Source: Schoenoplectus triqueter
Lineage: Eukaryota; Streptophyta; Magnoliopsida; Poales; Cyperaceae
Assembly (NCBI GenBank): GCA_964058805.1
Contig: CAXKVV010001729.1
Coordinates: 1 to 31,687, forward strand
Reading direction: 5' to 3'
Length of the DNA stretch: 31,687 bases
Shown here: positions 11,212-22,429 of the stretch, one piece after another
Numbering within the stretch: the stretch's first letter is position 1
Layout: each line of letters opens with the position of its first letter
The notes under the pieces: generated by a model
The model's database searches: none
What the model was told of the DNA's origin: nothing
Seen by the model: the letters and a program-made list of their open reading frames with translations, nothing else
Translations under genes and position numbers: made by a program

Positions 11212-11868
11212 GTGGGGTAAAGCGAGGAAGGAGGCATGCATGTGATATCTCCTTTTCTCACCCGCATGGATGCAATAAATAGCCAATCTATTTTAGCTGA
11301 ACTTTGGACATCCCAGGTTGGCGTTGATAACTAGAAAAAAAAAGCCAAATCCGTGATTAAGGTAGCTTTACTAGTTGACCTTGGTTTGTCGTCATTTTAA
11401 ATAAATCATCACATACCTTTTCTCATGGGTACATATTTGCTTTCTCAACTATTTTCTAAAATTGATGCCTCCGTTTCCATACTTCGACTCGTTGATATAT
11501 ATATATGCTGCATTTTAGATTACGTTTGACGAGTATACCGCTGCACTTCGAGATACTTAATTCTAACTTCCTTTTTATTTTTGCATATCATATTCAGCAG
11601 ATTCTTTTAGATTTATTAAAATTAAGATATAGACGACTCTGACGTACATTTAAATTTTTAGTATAATTTTCCCCAAGTAAGCATATAATTAATAGCTAAA
11701 TTTGAACCTGAGCAATTATATAATTTCTTTTAGTCAGAAAAGTAATATTTCGTCAGTTAAAAAATAATAGAACTTATTTTTCAACAATTAATCTAATTAT
11801 AGAAAATGGATAAATGGATAAATGGACCATCAAACCTTTGTATTACCTTTCTAAAAATAAATATATGT
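11212..11868. other. Intergenic DNA, no gene seen
   Basis: AT-rich, with no coherent reading frame, repeat or regulatory signal that I can support. Confidence 0.5.
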
Positions 11869-11889
11869 CACTACCGCAAAAAAAAGTAT

Positions 11890-12205
11890 CAATAACGATT
11901 TTTTTACCATTTAATAACAGTTCATGAGTCATTATTGAATGGGGTTACTAAAACTATATAACGACTGTTATTAAATTGTGTGCCACCCCCGTCGCTTTGG
12001 GACAATTAATAACGATTTTTTGCTAAGAACCGTTACTGAATCTATTGGATTCAATAACGCTTCTTAATAAAAAAACCATTACTGATTTAGCCATCGAAAC
12101 CATTACTGATTTAGCCATCGAAACCATTACTGATTTAGCCAGCGAAAAATACGGTTTCTTCCTTTGGTAACGATTTTTTTGGTAATAACCGTTACTAAAT
12201 AATGA
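11890..12205. repeat. CACTA subterminal repeat zone
   Basis: Many short direct and inverted copies of AATAACGATTTTTT and its variants (AACCGTTACTAAAT, AACGGTTCTTA in complement) are packed into about 300 bp next to the CACTA end. A 24-bp unit beginning AAACCATTACTGATTTAGCC is repeated three times in tandem (12073-12096, 12097-12120, 12121-12144). In known CACTA elements such subterminal arrays bind the element's own TNPA-like protein; that role is inferred here. Confidence 0.7.
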
Positions 12206-12477
12206 ATTATTTTTTTATGCTCTCTATTTATGTGGCCAACCCAATTTTAGTGCTAGCCATATATATTGCACAAATAGAACAGATTTTAACAGACATATAT
12301 ATTCAATACACAAGCATCCAATGCACAAAAAAATATCAAAATAAAAAAAATTAGAAAAAAATCACAAATTAATTCACAAAAATTTGTTTATATTAGCCAA
12401 TACATTCATCGTCCTTATAACACAAAAACATAATACAAATTATATCATGCATTTGTCGTAATGAATTGAACAATCAT

Positions 12478-15400
12478 TTATTTTACCTCCTCAATTAAAT
12501 TTTGCTCATATCGCACTGGTCCCAGCTCGATAACCTATTGAAAGAGAATAAAAATTCATTAAATTTAATTTGAAATGAAAAATAAAATTAATAATTACTA
12601 TTAATAAGTTTATTTTTTTATCGAAATAAGTTAATTTTCAAACCTTAGGCAACTCTTTCGCATCATTGTAATTGATTATTATGTCATTCATTAATCTCAT
12701 GACATAATAACCATATTTTTTACCGTCAGATTGTGTTGGACTCTAAAATAAAAAAATAGCCATATTGTTTTTACTTAATCCCCTAATATTTGATATTTTT
12801 TATTTTAAATAGGTGTAAATTTTGTACCGTGAGTTTCTCATAAGTGAATCGTGTATTTTTTTATTCTTGTTATTTATCGTCATCAAATAATGTCGTAATG
12901 CCCTACAATATATTTATAATATTAGTACAAGTAAGTTTATATATAATTTATATATTATGGTTCAAATGGGAAAACTCACATATTGAGTAGATTATGGATT
13001 TTCAATCCGCTTACGTCATGATTAACAGAATTCAATACATAAATAAGATATTATAGGAGGTTGACAATGAGAAGCATCCAATGGGTCATATGATTCATAT
13101 TTCAGATATATTAGTTGATTATAAATAAAAACTTTAAAGTCTTAAAAATATAAAGAATTCTTACCCCTCAACGTACGGTAGAAACATGAATCTTTCTGCA
13201 TTCTCCAACTTGTCGTTCAAATATCTTATTACTGCGGTGAAGTCGCTTTTAATTGCAGGGACGGAACATTGTATGGATTAATGAAATCGCAACTGGTGAT
13301 CCCAAATGTCTTGCACCGCTCTGCTGAAACCCTATACGCATTTCATCACAAATTAGTACATATCTTAAATTAAATAAGTATTAGGTTGAAAGAACCTTAC
13401 AGGCAGAAAATCTGAAGAATCGAGACGTTCAACATTTTATTCTTGAAAAGCTTCATTACGTCTTCAGCAACCAATATCACTCTCCTTGGATATATGAACG
13501 CCTCAGCACCAAATTCGATCGGGATAGTGTCATTCTCGGGTTGATTCATTATCATATCATACAGATATTTTGAATCTTTGTCGAGGTTATACACTACCAC
13601 ATCGTCGAGAAGCAGCGCTCGATCAACTGCCGACGCTGCGCTCGGCACATTGTTTTGTTTTTTCTTTTAATCTTGGTTGGGAGTTTTTGGGGTGTGATAT
13701 TCTGCATTAAAAATATTAGTCAATAGAAAATAATTTAATACAGACTTAGCAAATAACTGAATACCTGCTCGGCCATCCGCACTAGAGTTGTGGGCCACTT
13801 GATCGGAATCTTGATCAAGTCTGCTAGGCAAGTAGCATCGTCTGTGCTATAAGGGAGCTAATAATCACGATAATCATCCATAACACAGTCAATCAAAACT
13901 CTATGGTGATCGAGTGGCAAAGGTGCACCTTCATCATGCTATCCTCTCTCAGAAGAACTCTCCCCTCAGCCACAACAACGTAATCGTTTAGCATGTTGAA
14001 GTAGAGTTTACAAGAGACGGGTATCTGAAATAGAAATTATAAATTGTTATTATACTTACGTAATCCTAATTAATATCATATAAATGCAAACTAAGAAAAA
14101 TAAGGACAACGATAATTTCGAAGTCTGGACACACTAAGTATTAGCTCCCCTGAGCCAGAGAATGGTGTTTTTGGGCTGGAGGTGCCATGTGTCGAGTGCT
14201 ATATTGATTGAACATGGTTTGAAATTGAGCCGTGAACTGGGTCGTGACCTGAGCTGTGATGTCATCCTTCTGCCTAGTTATTTTCTTATTGAACTACAAT
14301 CAAGATATAGTTAGTTACCTAAACCTAAACTATATATACTACTAATTGAAATTATAAAATTTACCTTTTCTTCGATCATGCACTCGGAGTGACTCATCCT
14401 ACTCCTTGGCTTCATGCCGTATACTTTGGATGTAGAGGTGAAATTGGCGTATCCTCTGAGCCTCCCAGGATGCTCGGGCGTCCCAAGCGAAGTAGTCAAA
14501 AGATCATCGCAGCCCTCCGGATGAAACAAATCTTCTTTGATTCTTTTTTTATTCTCCTCCTGTCATGAGATAAAAATTAAGATAACAGTTATAAATTAGG
14601 GTTAGGGTTTAAAAAATAAGGTTTATGGTTTAAAAAACAAGATTTAGGGTTTCATTACGTACGATTCAGAAGATGACCTCTCTAGTTGCATCCGACGGGA
14701 TAACGATTTGGCCCTCTTCATTTACAACCGTCCTTGCTCTGACCCATCTATAAGTCCTCAGATCGGATATCGAGTTGATCGAGGACAATAATGATGAAGA
14801 AGTATGAATTACTTCATCATCCTTCCACTTCTTTGTCACAATTTTATATCCGTCCGATCCGAGTCTATGTAGGTAAAGGTGCTTCTCTCTCGTCTCTTTC
14901 CCTTTCGCGCTTTATTCCTATCGAGAAGTTCATAGACATTGTTATTGTTAGATTGAAACTACTGAATATAAAAACTAATTAAAAAGTTCATGGACATAAT
15001 ACCTTAAATTCGTCGGTGGCCTTCTGCAAGCAAAATTCTTACCATTACGCCAGAGTGATGTTGTACGTATCACAAGAATTTACATGTTTCAAAGGATTTG
15101 CCTCGACTATGTATTTCTTCACCAATCGAGATTTCCATTGCTTTCAACGCTCACCCATACATTTGAGCACGACTTTCTTGTGCACTTCGTCCTTAATGTT
15201 TCAGAACTCCTGAAAATCATAAATTATGATTAAGAAAGACATAAAAGATGAAATTATCAATATGCATATTCAGAGATTAAATTATTATCTTAATTTCTGT
15301 CCACATCTTATCCTTAAGATCTGGGTCATATGCTTTTATATCCCTTCATTCTTTTAAGGTACACGGCACTCGATCTCTCACAATCATCGAAATGTAGCTC

Positions 15401-15528
15401 GTGAACTTGATAGCATTGTCATCGCATGGTATGCCATTTCTCTCAAACTCGATATGTCTTTGGTCAGCCTCGACATTGCGTATTCTATCGCATATTATTT
15501 TTGATCTCTTTCCTTTCGATTGCAACAT
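12478..15528 (-). pseudogene. CACTA-borne Ptta/En/Spm protein with C-terminal Ulp1-like protease, decayed
   Basis: Read on the minus strand, coding pieces occur in family order: FTSYISMIVRDRVPCTLKEW (about 15420-15350), then IKDEVHKKVVLKCMGER and KQWKSRLVKKYIVEANPLKH (about 15200-15080; PF03004-like), LGTPEHPGRLRGYANFTSTS (about 14480-14420), IPVSCKLYFNMLNDYVVVAE (about 14025-13965), DLIKIPIKWPTTLVRMAEQ (about 13830-13775), FGAEAFIYPRRVILVAEDVM (about 13520-13450), then the Ulp1 part: YLNDKLENAERFMFLPYVEG, THWMLLIVNLL, GKKYGYYVMRLMNDIIINYN. The last exon ends VIELGPVRYEQNLIEEVK and a stop at 12478-12480, with a clean intron before it. Ulp1-type cysteine proteases use His-Asp-Cys; the His remains (13081-13083), but Asp appears replaced by Asn (13030-13032) and Cys by Tyr (12713-12715). 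Several stops interrupt the other pieces. This is a dead gene. Confidence 0.75.
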
Positions 15529-15867
15529 ATCTATTCATTCATTACACAAGCAATTAACAACAATATCTCAATAAAAATTTAATTCATTCTAACCCAAATT
15601 GTTTACCAAATTCAATTCAAATGTAAACCATAAACCCTAAACAAGCAAACCATAAACTCTAATCAATTTGAATAATTTAACCAATGTAAATCATAAACCC
15701 TAAACCCTAATTAATTTAAATAATTTACCAATGTAAACCATAAACCTTATATCCAATTCGACTAAGTACAAGAAATTGCAAGGTAAAATACATTCTGCCA
15801 AGACTCTTTTTGTCTTCTTATCTTTGCCTCTTGCGCCCTTATCTCTGGCCCTCTATCATGCGCCGGC

Positions 15868-16300
15868 CAGTTTTTAGTAATAATATATTTTATTAAATTA
15901 ATATTATTAAAAATAAGAGTGAGAAACGTAAAATTTCAAATATACGAATGGCAACGCGCCACTGCCAGTGGCGCGCTGTTTGAATTTACGAAACGCGCCA
16001 CTGGCAGTGGCGCGTTTCCGTTTTTTTTTTTAGAAACGCGCCACTGGCAGTGGCGCGTTTCGTTCTTATATATGCAAAACGCGCGCAGACGCAAGTGAGA
16101 TGGAGGCGCTGCGCGGCGTTTCATTATTTTTTTGAAACGCGCCACTGGCAGTGGCGCGTTTCGTCCGCGCCACTGACAGTGGCGCGTTTCGTCCGCGCCA
16201 CTGACAGTGGCGCGCTGCCATTCGTATATTTGAAATTTTACGGTTTCACTCTTATTTTTAACAATATTAATTTAATAATACTTATTAATAATAAAAACTG
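15868..16300. mobile_element. MULE-type MITE with palindrome array, copy 2, perfect 9-bp target duplication
   Basis: Ends are CAGTTTTTA at both termini, with inverted arms of about 100 bp sharing AAAAATAAGAGTGA, a 'cgtaaaatttcaaatatacg' block and GAATGGCA. TGCGCCGGC flanks the element directly on both sides (15859-15867 and 16301-16309). Six copies of a 21-bp near-perfect palindrome with core CGCCACTGNCAGTGGCG lie at 15955-15975, 15994-16014, 16037-16057, 16138-16158, 16166-16186 and 16194-16214. A 9-bp duplication is the Mutator-like signature. It interrupts the GC-rich coding part of the CACTA gene. There is no coding capacity; open frames across it are palindrome artefacts. Confidence 0.9.
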
Positions 16301-16459
16301 TGCGCCGGCAGCCAACATCATTGCCAGCCCCAGCGTCATCTCTCCTTGATCCGCCAGCCCCGTCAGCCCCCACCAGGTACTCTCCTTGCTCCAATTTGCA
16401 CGCCACTAATTAGAAATATAAATTTTCAAAATATCTTTAATAAAAAATCCATGTAGAAA

Positions 16460-16720
16460 ATTTGAATACACATTCTTCGAAAGTGTTAAAGATGTGTAAT
16501 AATATATTAAATAATATAATTAAATACAAGATAATTTATACAAAATGAGAACAAAAAGTTGTATCATTTACATACTAATTAAATTATACCTTAGATATAT
16601 TATATTCATCCATTATAAATGACAAAAGAGAATAACTATACATTCGTTATTGGATTACATAAATAAATAAATTTAAATAAAATTAACGGTAGAAAATATC
16701 AATAATGTGACATAGCTACG
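16460..16720. repeat. Diverged dispersed repeat, copy 3
   Basis: It matches 4600-4890 in order: GTTAAAGATGTGTA, a TTAAATACAAGATAATTTAT-like block, a 'taaatga-a-agag' block, ATTTAAATAAAATTAACGG and 'aatgtgaca'. No coding capacity or ends are seen. Confidence 0.5.
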
Positions 16721-17351
16721 ATGCTTGGAGACTTAGCCTATTGTTAATTTCAGGCTTGTAACTTTCATAAATACAACAAATGGTCTGGACTTCTGGACCA
16801 ATGTATTTTCTAAAATTAAAAAAAAAAAGAAATGCATACACAGAATAATCTAGAAAGCAAGAAAAATAAAACGTGCAAAAATCACAAATAAATTGTTAAC
16901 ATTATTAATTGAGACTGTGAAAGTACAAAGAAAAGAAAATTGATATTAGGCTAACTATAAAGCTTATAGCTTGTCAAAAATGAAAAAGTATATAGTTGTT
17001 CTTATTGCCAGTATTTAATTCCCAACAGTGTTTTAGCTCGCGGGCAAAGTCATTTTCCATCTTTTTTAATTGAAAATATGCCAACTAATATTTGTTAAGT
17101 ATTAAAATACCTGCGCGACTGACACAATTAACAAGTAACAAGATCCATAAACTACGTTCGGGAATAATATTCCAATTTGAAACAGCTCAGTTCACCTCAG
17201 CTTCTCACATGCATTGGATCATTCAATATGCATGCATGACTATGCGTCCACAGGATTTTGAATTACATCATGTACATGCTAAAATATATTTGTTAGATGA
17301 AACAATAATAAATAAACTGGATTAGGATTTAGGAATATTTTAGGATATGAT
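16721..17351. other. Intergenic DNA, no gene seen
   Basis: AT-rich. The short plus-strand open frame at 17092-17325 shows no recognisable domain. Confidence 0.5.
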
Positions 17352-17377
17352 TATATATATATATATATATATATATA
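17352..17377. repeat. (TA)13 microsatellite
   Basis: Borders the left end of the family C foldback element and is the first of five TA tracts spaced through the 17.3-19.0 kb cluster. Confidence 0.95.
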
Positions 17378-17765
17378 ATTTGGTTATGGTCCTACGCGTA
17401 GCACTGATAGCCCGTGTACTACGGATCATTTCTCCGTCTTCAAAGTTTAAATGGTTGATCCGACCGATCAAAATATTTTTCATATGAAAATCTAATTTGA
17501 GACCAAATTTTATATTTTTTTAGAATTTTTTAAGATAACTAGAAAATGACTCCTTTTGAATGGTTTATAATAATTAAATCAAGTGATTTTCTAGCTCTCT
17601 TAAAAAATAGTAAAAAAGTCTTAAAAAATATAAAATTTGGTCTCCAACTAGATTTTTCATATGAAAAATATTTTGACCGGTCGGATCGACCATTTAAACT
17701 TTGAAGACGGAGAAACGGTCCATAGCACATGAGCTATCCGTGCTACGCGTAGCACCGTAGTCAAA

Positions 17766-17778
<13 letters not shown>
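17378..17778. mobile_element. Foldback MITE, family C (GTGCTACGCGTAGCAC)
   Basis: Inverted arms of about 170 bp. Both contain the 16-bp palindrome (17389-17404 with one mismatch; 17740-17755 perfect), a 'tctccgtcttcaaagttt' block, ATGGTNGATCCGACC, 'aaaatatttttcatatgaaa' and a CCAAATTTTATATTTTTT-like block. The right end passes through CT repeats (17766-17779) into (TA)15. The arms are clear; the superfamily is not. Confidence 0.8.

Positions 17779-17808
<30 letters not shown>
17779..17808. repeat. (TA)15 microsatellite
   Basis: Lies between the family C element and the next foldback element. Confidence 0.95.
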
Positions 17809-17813
<5 letters not shown>

Positions 17814-18133
17814 ACTATTGTGAAAATATTTGCATTTCGAGTCCAAGTGCATGCTGATCAAATTTTATCATAACACGTTCGAAATTCAAAATTATCATTC
17901 TCATTAAATTTTTCATATCAAAATATTGAGGGATAAAAAAATTTGAGGTATTTTGAGTTGTTTAAGTCAGCACTAAAATAATAATTAAATATTGAATTAT
18001 TATTGTTAATTTTTGTATCTCCCGATATTTTGATATGAAGAATTTAATGAAAATGATAATTTTGAATTTCGAATGTGTTATGATAAAATTTGAGTCGTAT
18101 GCACTTGGATTTGAAATTTAAACGTTTTCACAA
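17809..18133. mobile_element. Foldback MITE, family D
   Basis: Inverted arms of about 140 bp: the left begins TTGTGAAAATATTTGCATTT and the complement of the right TTGTGAAAACGTTTAAATTT. They share TCCAAGTGCAT, AAATTTTATCATAACAC, TTCGAAATTCAAAATTATC and TCATTAAATT-TTCATATCAA. The centre is a short AT-rich spacer. TA tracts lie on both sides. Its inner arm (TCATTAAATTTTTCATATCA, then a 'gggataaaaaaattt' block) resembles family B. Confidence 0.8.
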
Positions 18134-18145
18134 TATATATATATA
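18133..18145. repeat. Short (TA)6 tract
   Basis: A short TA tract that separates the family D element from the next family B element. Confidence 0.9.
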
Positions 18146-18525
18146 GTGGATATACTGTGAGCTTAACTCAAAAAATATATCAAATCATCTCGAAATTTTA
18201 ATTTATCATCTTCATTAAATTCTTTATATGAAAATCTCATGGGATGCAAAAATTTGGAGTGTTTTGAGCTTTTTAAGTCATCATTTTTAATTTTTAAAAA
18301 TGATGTTCAAATATTAAATATATTATTATTATTTTTAGAGCTTATTTTCAAAAATTAAAAACCATGACTTAAAAAACTCAAAACACTCCAAATTTTTGCA
18401 TCCTAATAGATTTTTAAATAAAGAATTTAATGAGAATGATAAATTAAAATTTCGAGATGATTTGATATACTTTTTGAGTTAAACTCACGGAAGGCCTCCG
18501 TGAGCTTAAGCTCACGGTATCTTTA

Positions 18526-18528
<3 letters not shown>
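18146..18528. mobile_element. Foldback MITE, family B (GTGAGCTTAAGCTCAC), copy 2
   Basis: Inverted arms of about 150 bp around AACTCAAAAAATATATCAAA, TCATCTCGAAATTTTAATTT and 'cttcattaaattctt'. The perfect 16-bp palindrome lies near the right end (18500-18515). The element ends at a (TA)n/(GA)n compound tract. It is very similar to the element at 7756-8118, so the family has recent enough copies in this window to compare. Confidence 0.8.

Positions 18529-18589
<61 letters not shown>
18529..18589. repeat. (TA)n/(GA)n compound microsatellite
   Basis: TA repeats (18529-18566) run directly into GA repeats (18566-18589) between two foldback elements, the same arrangement as at 7261-7312. Confidence 0.95.
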
Positions 18590-18994
18590 TAAATCCACGG
18601 TGAGCTTAAGCTCACGCAAAACTTCCGTGAGTTTAGCTCAAAAAATATATCAAATGATTTTTAAATTTTGATTTTTCAATCTCATTAAATTTTTCATATT
18701 GAAATCTTATGGGTACAAAAATTTGGGATGTTTTGAGTTTTTTAAGTCACTCGTTTTAATTTTTGAAAATAATATACAAACATTAAATATTTTATTATTA
18801 TTTTTAGAGCTGATTTTCAAAAATAAAAAAGAGTGCCTTAGAAAACTTGAAACATCTTAAATTTTTGTACTCCACAAGATTTCAATATGAAGAATTTAAT
18901 AAGAGTGAAAAATCAAAATTTGAAGATCGTTTGATATATTTTTTGAGTTAAACTGACGGAGGTTTTCCGTGAGCTTAAACTCACCGTAGATTTA
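18590..18994. mobile_element. Foldback MITE, family B, copy 3
   Basis: The left end reads GTAAATCCACGGTGAGCTTA and the complement of the right end GTAAATCTACGGTGAGTTTA. The palindrome is perfect at 18600-18615 and has one mismatch at 18969-18984. Arms continue through AGCTCAAAAAATATATCAAA, TTTTTCAATCTCATTAAATT and 'cttatgggtacaaaaatttgg'. It is flanked by TA tracts on the right and TA/GA on the left. Confidence 0.8.
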
Positions 18995-19011
18995 CTATAT
19001 ATATATATATA
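18995..19011. repeat. (TA)8 tract closing the MITE cluster
   Basis: A short TA tract; right of it ordinary intergenic sequence resumes. Confidence 0.9.
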
Positions 19012-19495
19012 GGCGAATTACATGGAGACCAATCTACTACTACAATGGCAACTGCTGCCTAATAAGTTTTATAACTTTTGCAAACTAGTTGTTGAGGAAA
19101 TGACTAAATGAGGAATTTCTTTTTCTTTCGGATTTAAAAAAGACGGAGATAAATGCATGCATAATTGCATATATATGATTCATTCGTCTCAGATTCTTTT
19201 TTTTTTCGCTATAGATGAGAGGCAAACAGAATTGTAGATGGTGCATGGTGCTTTGTGTCGAGGCCTGAAGGGATCGAATCCTCTGTCAGTTCCATTATTT
19301 TAATCCTTTTCTTATTGGGATATTTTAATCTGAAAACTGAAAAGAGATTGTAGAAGATCAGCCTATCAAGCATAATTCCCAGATTTTCTGTGGCAGATCA
19401 GTACTCAGAAGAAAAAAACGATACAATAAATAGATCATATGTATGTACGGAGTACCAGACCAGAGTATCATACATACCAGTTGATACTATAATAA
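19012..19495. other. Intergenic DNA, no gene seen
   Basis: No coherent reading frame. GGATCGAATCC at about 19272 resembles a pol III B box, with GATGGTGCATGG some 35 bp upstream as a poor A box, but nothing folds as a tRNA. Confidence 0.4.
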
Positions 19496-19790
19496 TAAGA
19501 TTCGTGAGTTATTCGTGAATAATTTATTTTTCATTTATAATCGGATGTTTCACGAATAATTCATCAGTTTAATATTCAGTATATTTTTTATTAAAAAATA
19601 TTTTATTCATAAATTATTCGGCAAAAAATATATTATATATTATATATTATTTTATGTCAAAAATTTTATAGTTTTTAATATATTTTCAATATTATATGAA
19701 ACGAATTATTCTCGAATTATATCCGTATTATATTTGAACGTCGAATTTTTGATCTCGCCGAACGTTTCCCGAATTAGAAACTTTTTATTA
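19496..19790. repeat. Unclassified repeat-like stretch rich in TTCGTGAATAATT variants
   Basis: Variants of TTCGTGAATAATT and CGAATTATTC occur repeatedly in both orientations across about 290 bp, ending in GCCGAACGTTTCCCGAATTA. Such internally repetitive TTCG/CGAA sequence is typical of plant retroelement or satellite debris; I cannot assign it. Confidence 0.4.
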
Positions 19791-20399
19791 TGATTGGTAC
19801 TAGATAGTTATTCACCACACAATGTGGCACCTTCGCTTGTCAGAAAGGATAAACATATAACGAAATGAATACAAAAAAAAAACCTCGGGAGAATAAAGTG
19901 TCAACGATTAAGGGAGAATCATTCAGAGCATTAGGTGATCATAGGCTTCAAACGCGATACATCCCGTGAGCACATTCAAAATTCAAGCATTGTTTTCTAG
20001 AAAAATTGATTTGTTCCAAAGTTACATGTCATACGCGCATATATAACTTTGTCAGACTGTTGAATTGAATGCCTCTTTTCTTCGTTGGGAAAAGGTTGAA
20101 ACCGTTAATTATCATATGATATTCTTGCTCGGTATCAATCATGCAAGACGTTTTTGTCAGGTCACGAAAATATAGTTAAGCGTAATTTGTTACAGGACAG
20201 ATAACAAATGCTGAAGAAATGGTCTAGAATGTTTAAAGTTGCCCAATACCTAACGAATGAATAAAATATATAATAGTTTTGCTTCAAAAAATATTTCATT
20301 TTAAATTTATATTTATGACTTTTTAAATTATACAATAACAAAACTTTTAGTCCCAAATAAATTGGATAGGTTGAAATAAAACCTAAACAGAAATTATAG
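19791..20399. other. Intergenic DNA, no gene seen
   Basis: AT-rich. The minus-strand open frame at 20162-20488 is hydrophobic only through its T-rich codons and shows no domain. Confidence 0.5.
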
Positions 20400-20419
20400 A
20401 GATTAGAGATCTCAAATAT

Positions 20420-20680
20420 AAAAAATAAAAATAATATTAGTGATAGTGGTACTACTAATAATAATGATGAGAATAATGACGATAACAATGATGATAATGA
20501 TATAATTATAATGTACTAATAATAATAATAATAATAATAACAGTAATAATAATACCAGCAAATCAGAGCATGGAACAATCGATCACAAATTAAACGTAAA
20601 ATAATAATTATAGTACTAATAATAATAAAGACATCATAGTAATAATAGTAAGGCTAACAACAACAATAATAATAAGTGAT
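20420..20680. repeat. Degenerate (TAA)n/(GAT)n microsatellite zone
   Basis: Interrupted AAT, GAT and AAC trinucleotide runs, the longest at about 20515-20540, with scattered shorter runs to 20680. Confidence 0.85.
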
Positions 20681-22225
20681 GCATATAATGATTGACCGAT
20701 GGAGTATATTGGAGTATGCATCATAATGATTAAAATTTTGTTCCTATTATATATCCAATCAAAGTTAATTATCACATAGACGTACATTTCCGATTATATA
20801 TCATTAATCATTGTCTATACACATGACTCGTATTGAGAATCAGCATTTGTCTTAGTTAATAAGACAATTTTTCGTGTGGAAAAATTACGGATTCGAAATT
20901 TAAATAAATATTTTTTATAAATAATATTTAAAATTGCTGGCTTGGAGCCATCTTTATATAAAGAAGTAAAAAAGAAAATGCAGAACACGTATCTATCAGT
21001 ATATTTATTCTGGGTGCTGAGAAAATTAAATTGATTTACACATGACGTACTGTTCTCTCCTCTGTTCCTTAGGTAAGGTTAGGTTTGCTAGGTGATTGGA
21101 AGGTAGCATCAACGAACTATTAAGAAATTCATTGCCGACTAAACAAAGGGGAGGTTAGAGGCCAAACATCCGTTAAAAATAAAATAAATGACTCGGGACT
21201 AACTAAAGAATTGAGCTACATTCTATTACTTAAACGCTAGTGATCAGAGATCTGAGTGTCCCTCTCTCTCTCTCTAAATTAGTAAAATAGTAAATTAAAA
21301 TATGTGTTCTATGTTATGATTTAATGATTATAAAAAGAAGTGTGGTAGTTTCCATATGGACCATTGTCTGTCCTTCTGCTATGGCAAAAGACCCGCCGCA
21401 GAACGAGGGGAATTTATTCTGCCAAACTCTACATGCTCTCACATGCACCATTTTTGTTTTTATCTGCTTAATTTCTCCAACACTCTTTCACTGTTTAATT
21501 TCTTGTAGTTAATTTCACTTAACAATTAATATGCGGTATACGCCTGAAAAAAATTCACACTTTAATTTTGTATACGTACCTGCACAGGAAGACTTTTAAT
21601 TAAGATAACAGAGTGGGGGAGAGCAAGTTAAAAATAGCATGCATAATTAATTGATTTTTCATCTACTCAAGCTAGCTACATGTTTCCCAATTTTTTTTAT
21701 TATAAAAACATTTTAGTCTGTAATTATTTTTTGGAAACGAGTTAAATAGAATATTTTAGTTATCTGGAAGAACTTATTAGAATTTTTCCGTTCTTAGGTG
21801 GATTTTTCGGACACAAATAAATGGAGGATATGGAAATGTCAAAGTTGATAATGGAAATAATGTCAGTCTGCTACATGAAGGCACTTAAAAAGATATTTTT
21901 GTGCTCTTTTTTAGTTAATTAGCAGTACATAATTATATGAAAATAAACACGAATATGAGTATGGTATAATTAATTTTCGATCAATTATTTCTTATTAAAA
22001 AAATTCAGTAAGCACGATTAAGTATTCTAATATAAAACTAATCCATTTTATGAAGTTCATTAATTATAAAAACAATTATAAAAATGCTTAAGTATGCACA
22101 CATGATTTCTTGATATATAGACCAAGTACAGCAGAGCTACGTACGTACTGCATCATCTCTGATCCTAAAAGTCTAAAAGTTCTAATAATAATTCTCTCAT
22201 GCATATATTAGTCAGTCATTACCAA
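20681..22225. other. Intergenic DNA, no gene seen
   Basis: AT-rich with a short CT repeat near 21262-21277. No reading frame with domain similarity was recognised on either strand. Confidence 0.5.
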
Positions 22226-22429
22226 CTAATAACTACAAACGAAGATTCTCCTTGTAGCTATGCATGTTTGTTTTCTTGTCCTTTTTGTTTCCTTCCAAGT
22301 AGCTATCATAGATCTCAAAAAGTTCCCTGATTCAGGACTGATCCTGTTAACGTTACCAAGAAGCTTCTCCCTTGTTGCTGGCGCTGCACTATAGCGAACG
22401 ATTTCTTTCACAATTGAACCGAACTCCAA
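22226..22429 (-). other. Possible coding fragment, unrecognised
   Basis: A 67-codon minus-strand frame has more balanced codon use than its surroundings (MEFGSIVKEIVRYSAAPATR, then a Lys/Arg-rich tail). I recognise no family, and there is no matching splice partner or neighbour. It could be an exon relic of a lost gene or retroelement, or chance. Confidence 0.2.

Larger units (their letters stand above)
11869..16380 (-). mobile_element. Decayed CACTA (En/Spm-like) DNA transposon, right end not found
   Basis: The left end starts CACTACCGCAAAAAAAA, the CACTA terminal signature, preceded by TGT, a possible 3-bp target duplication. Inside lies a subterminal repeat zone (11890-12200), then a minus-strand gene of Ptta/En/Spm type with a Ulp1 domain (12478 to beyond 15860). 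A GC-rich, Gly/Ala/Arg-coding stretch to about 16380 continues the same gene on the far side of an inserted MITE. No matching TAGTG end was found downstream, and no transposase_21-type (TNPD/TNP2) gene is visible, so the element is truncated or a non-autonomous derivative. Confidence 0.75.

Noticed and set aside
16050..16349. 99-codon plus-strand frame
   Set aside because: It spans the palindrome array and the right arm of a MITE inserted by transposition, and has no domain.
19237..19282. Possible pol III A and B boxes, SINE or tRNA relic
   Set aside because: The B-box-like GGATCGAATCC is imperfect, the A box is poor, and neither a cloverleaf nor a SINE tail with flanking duplication is visible.
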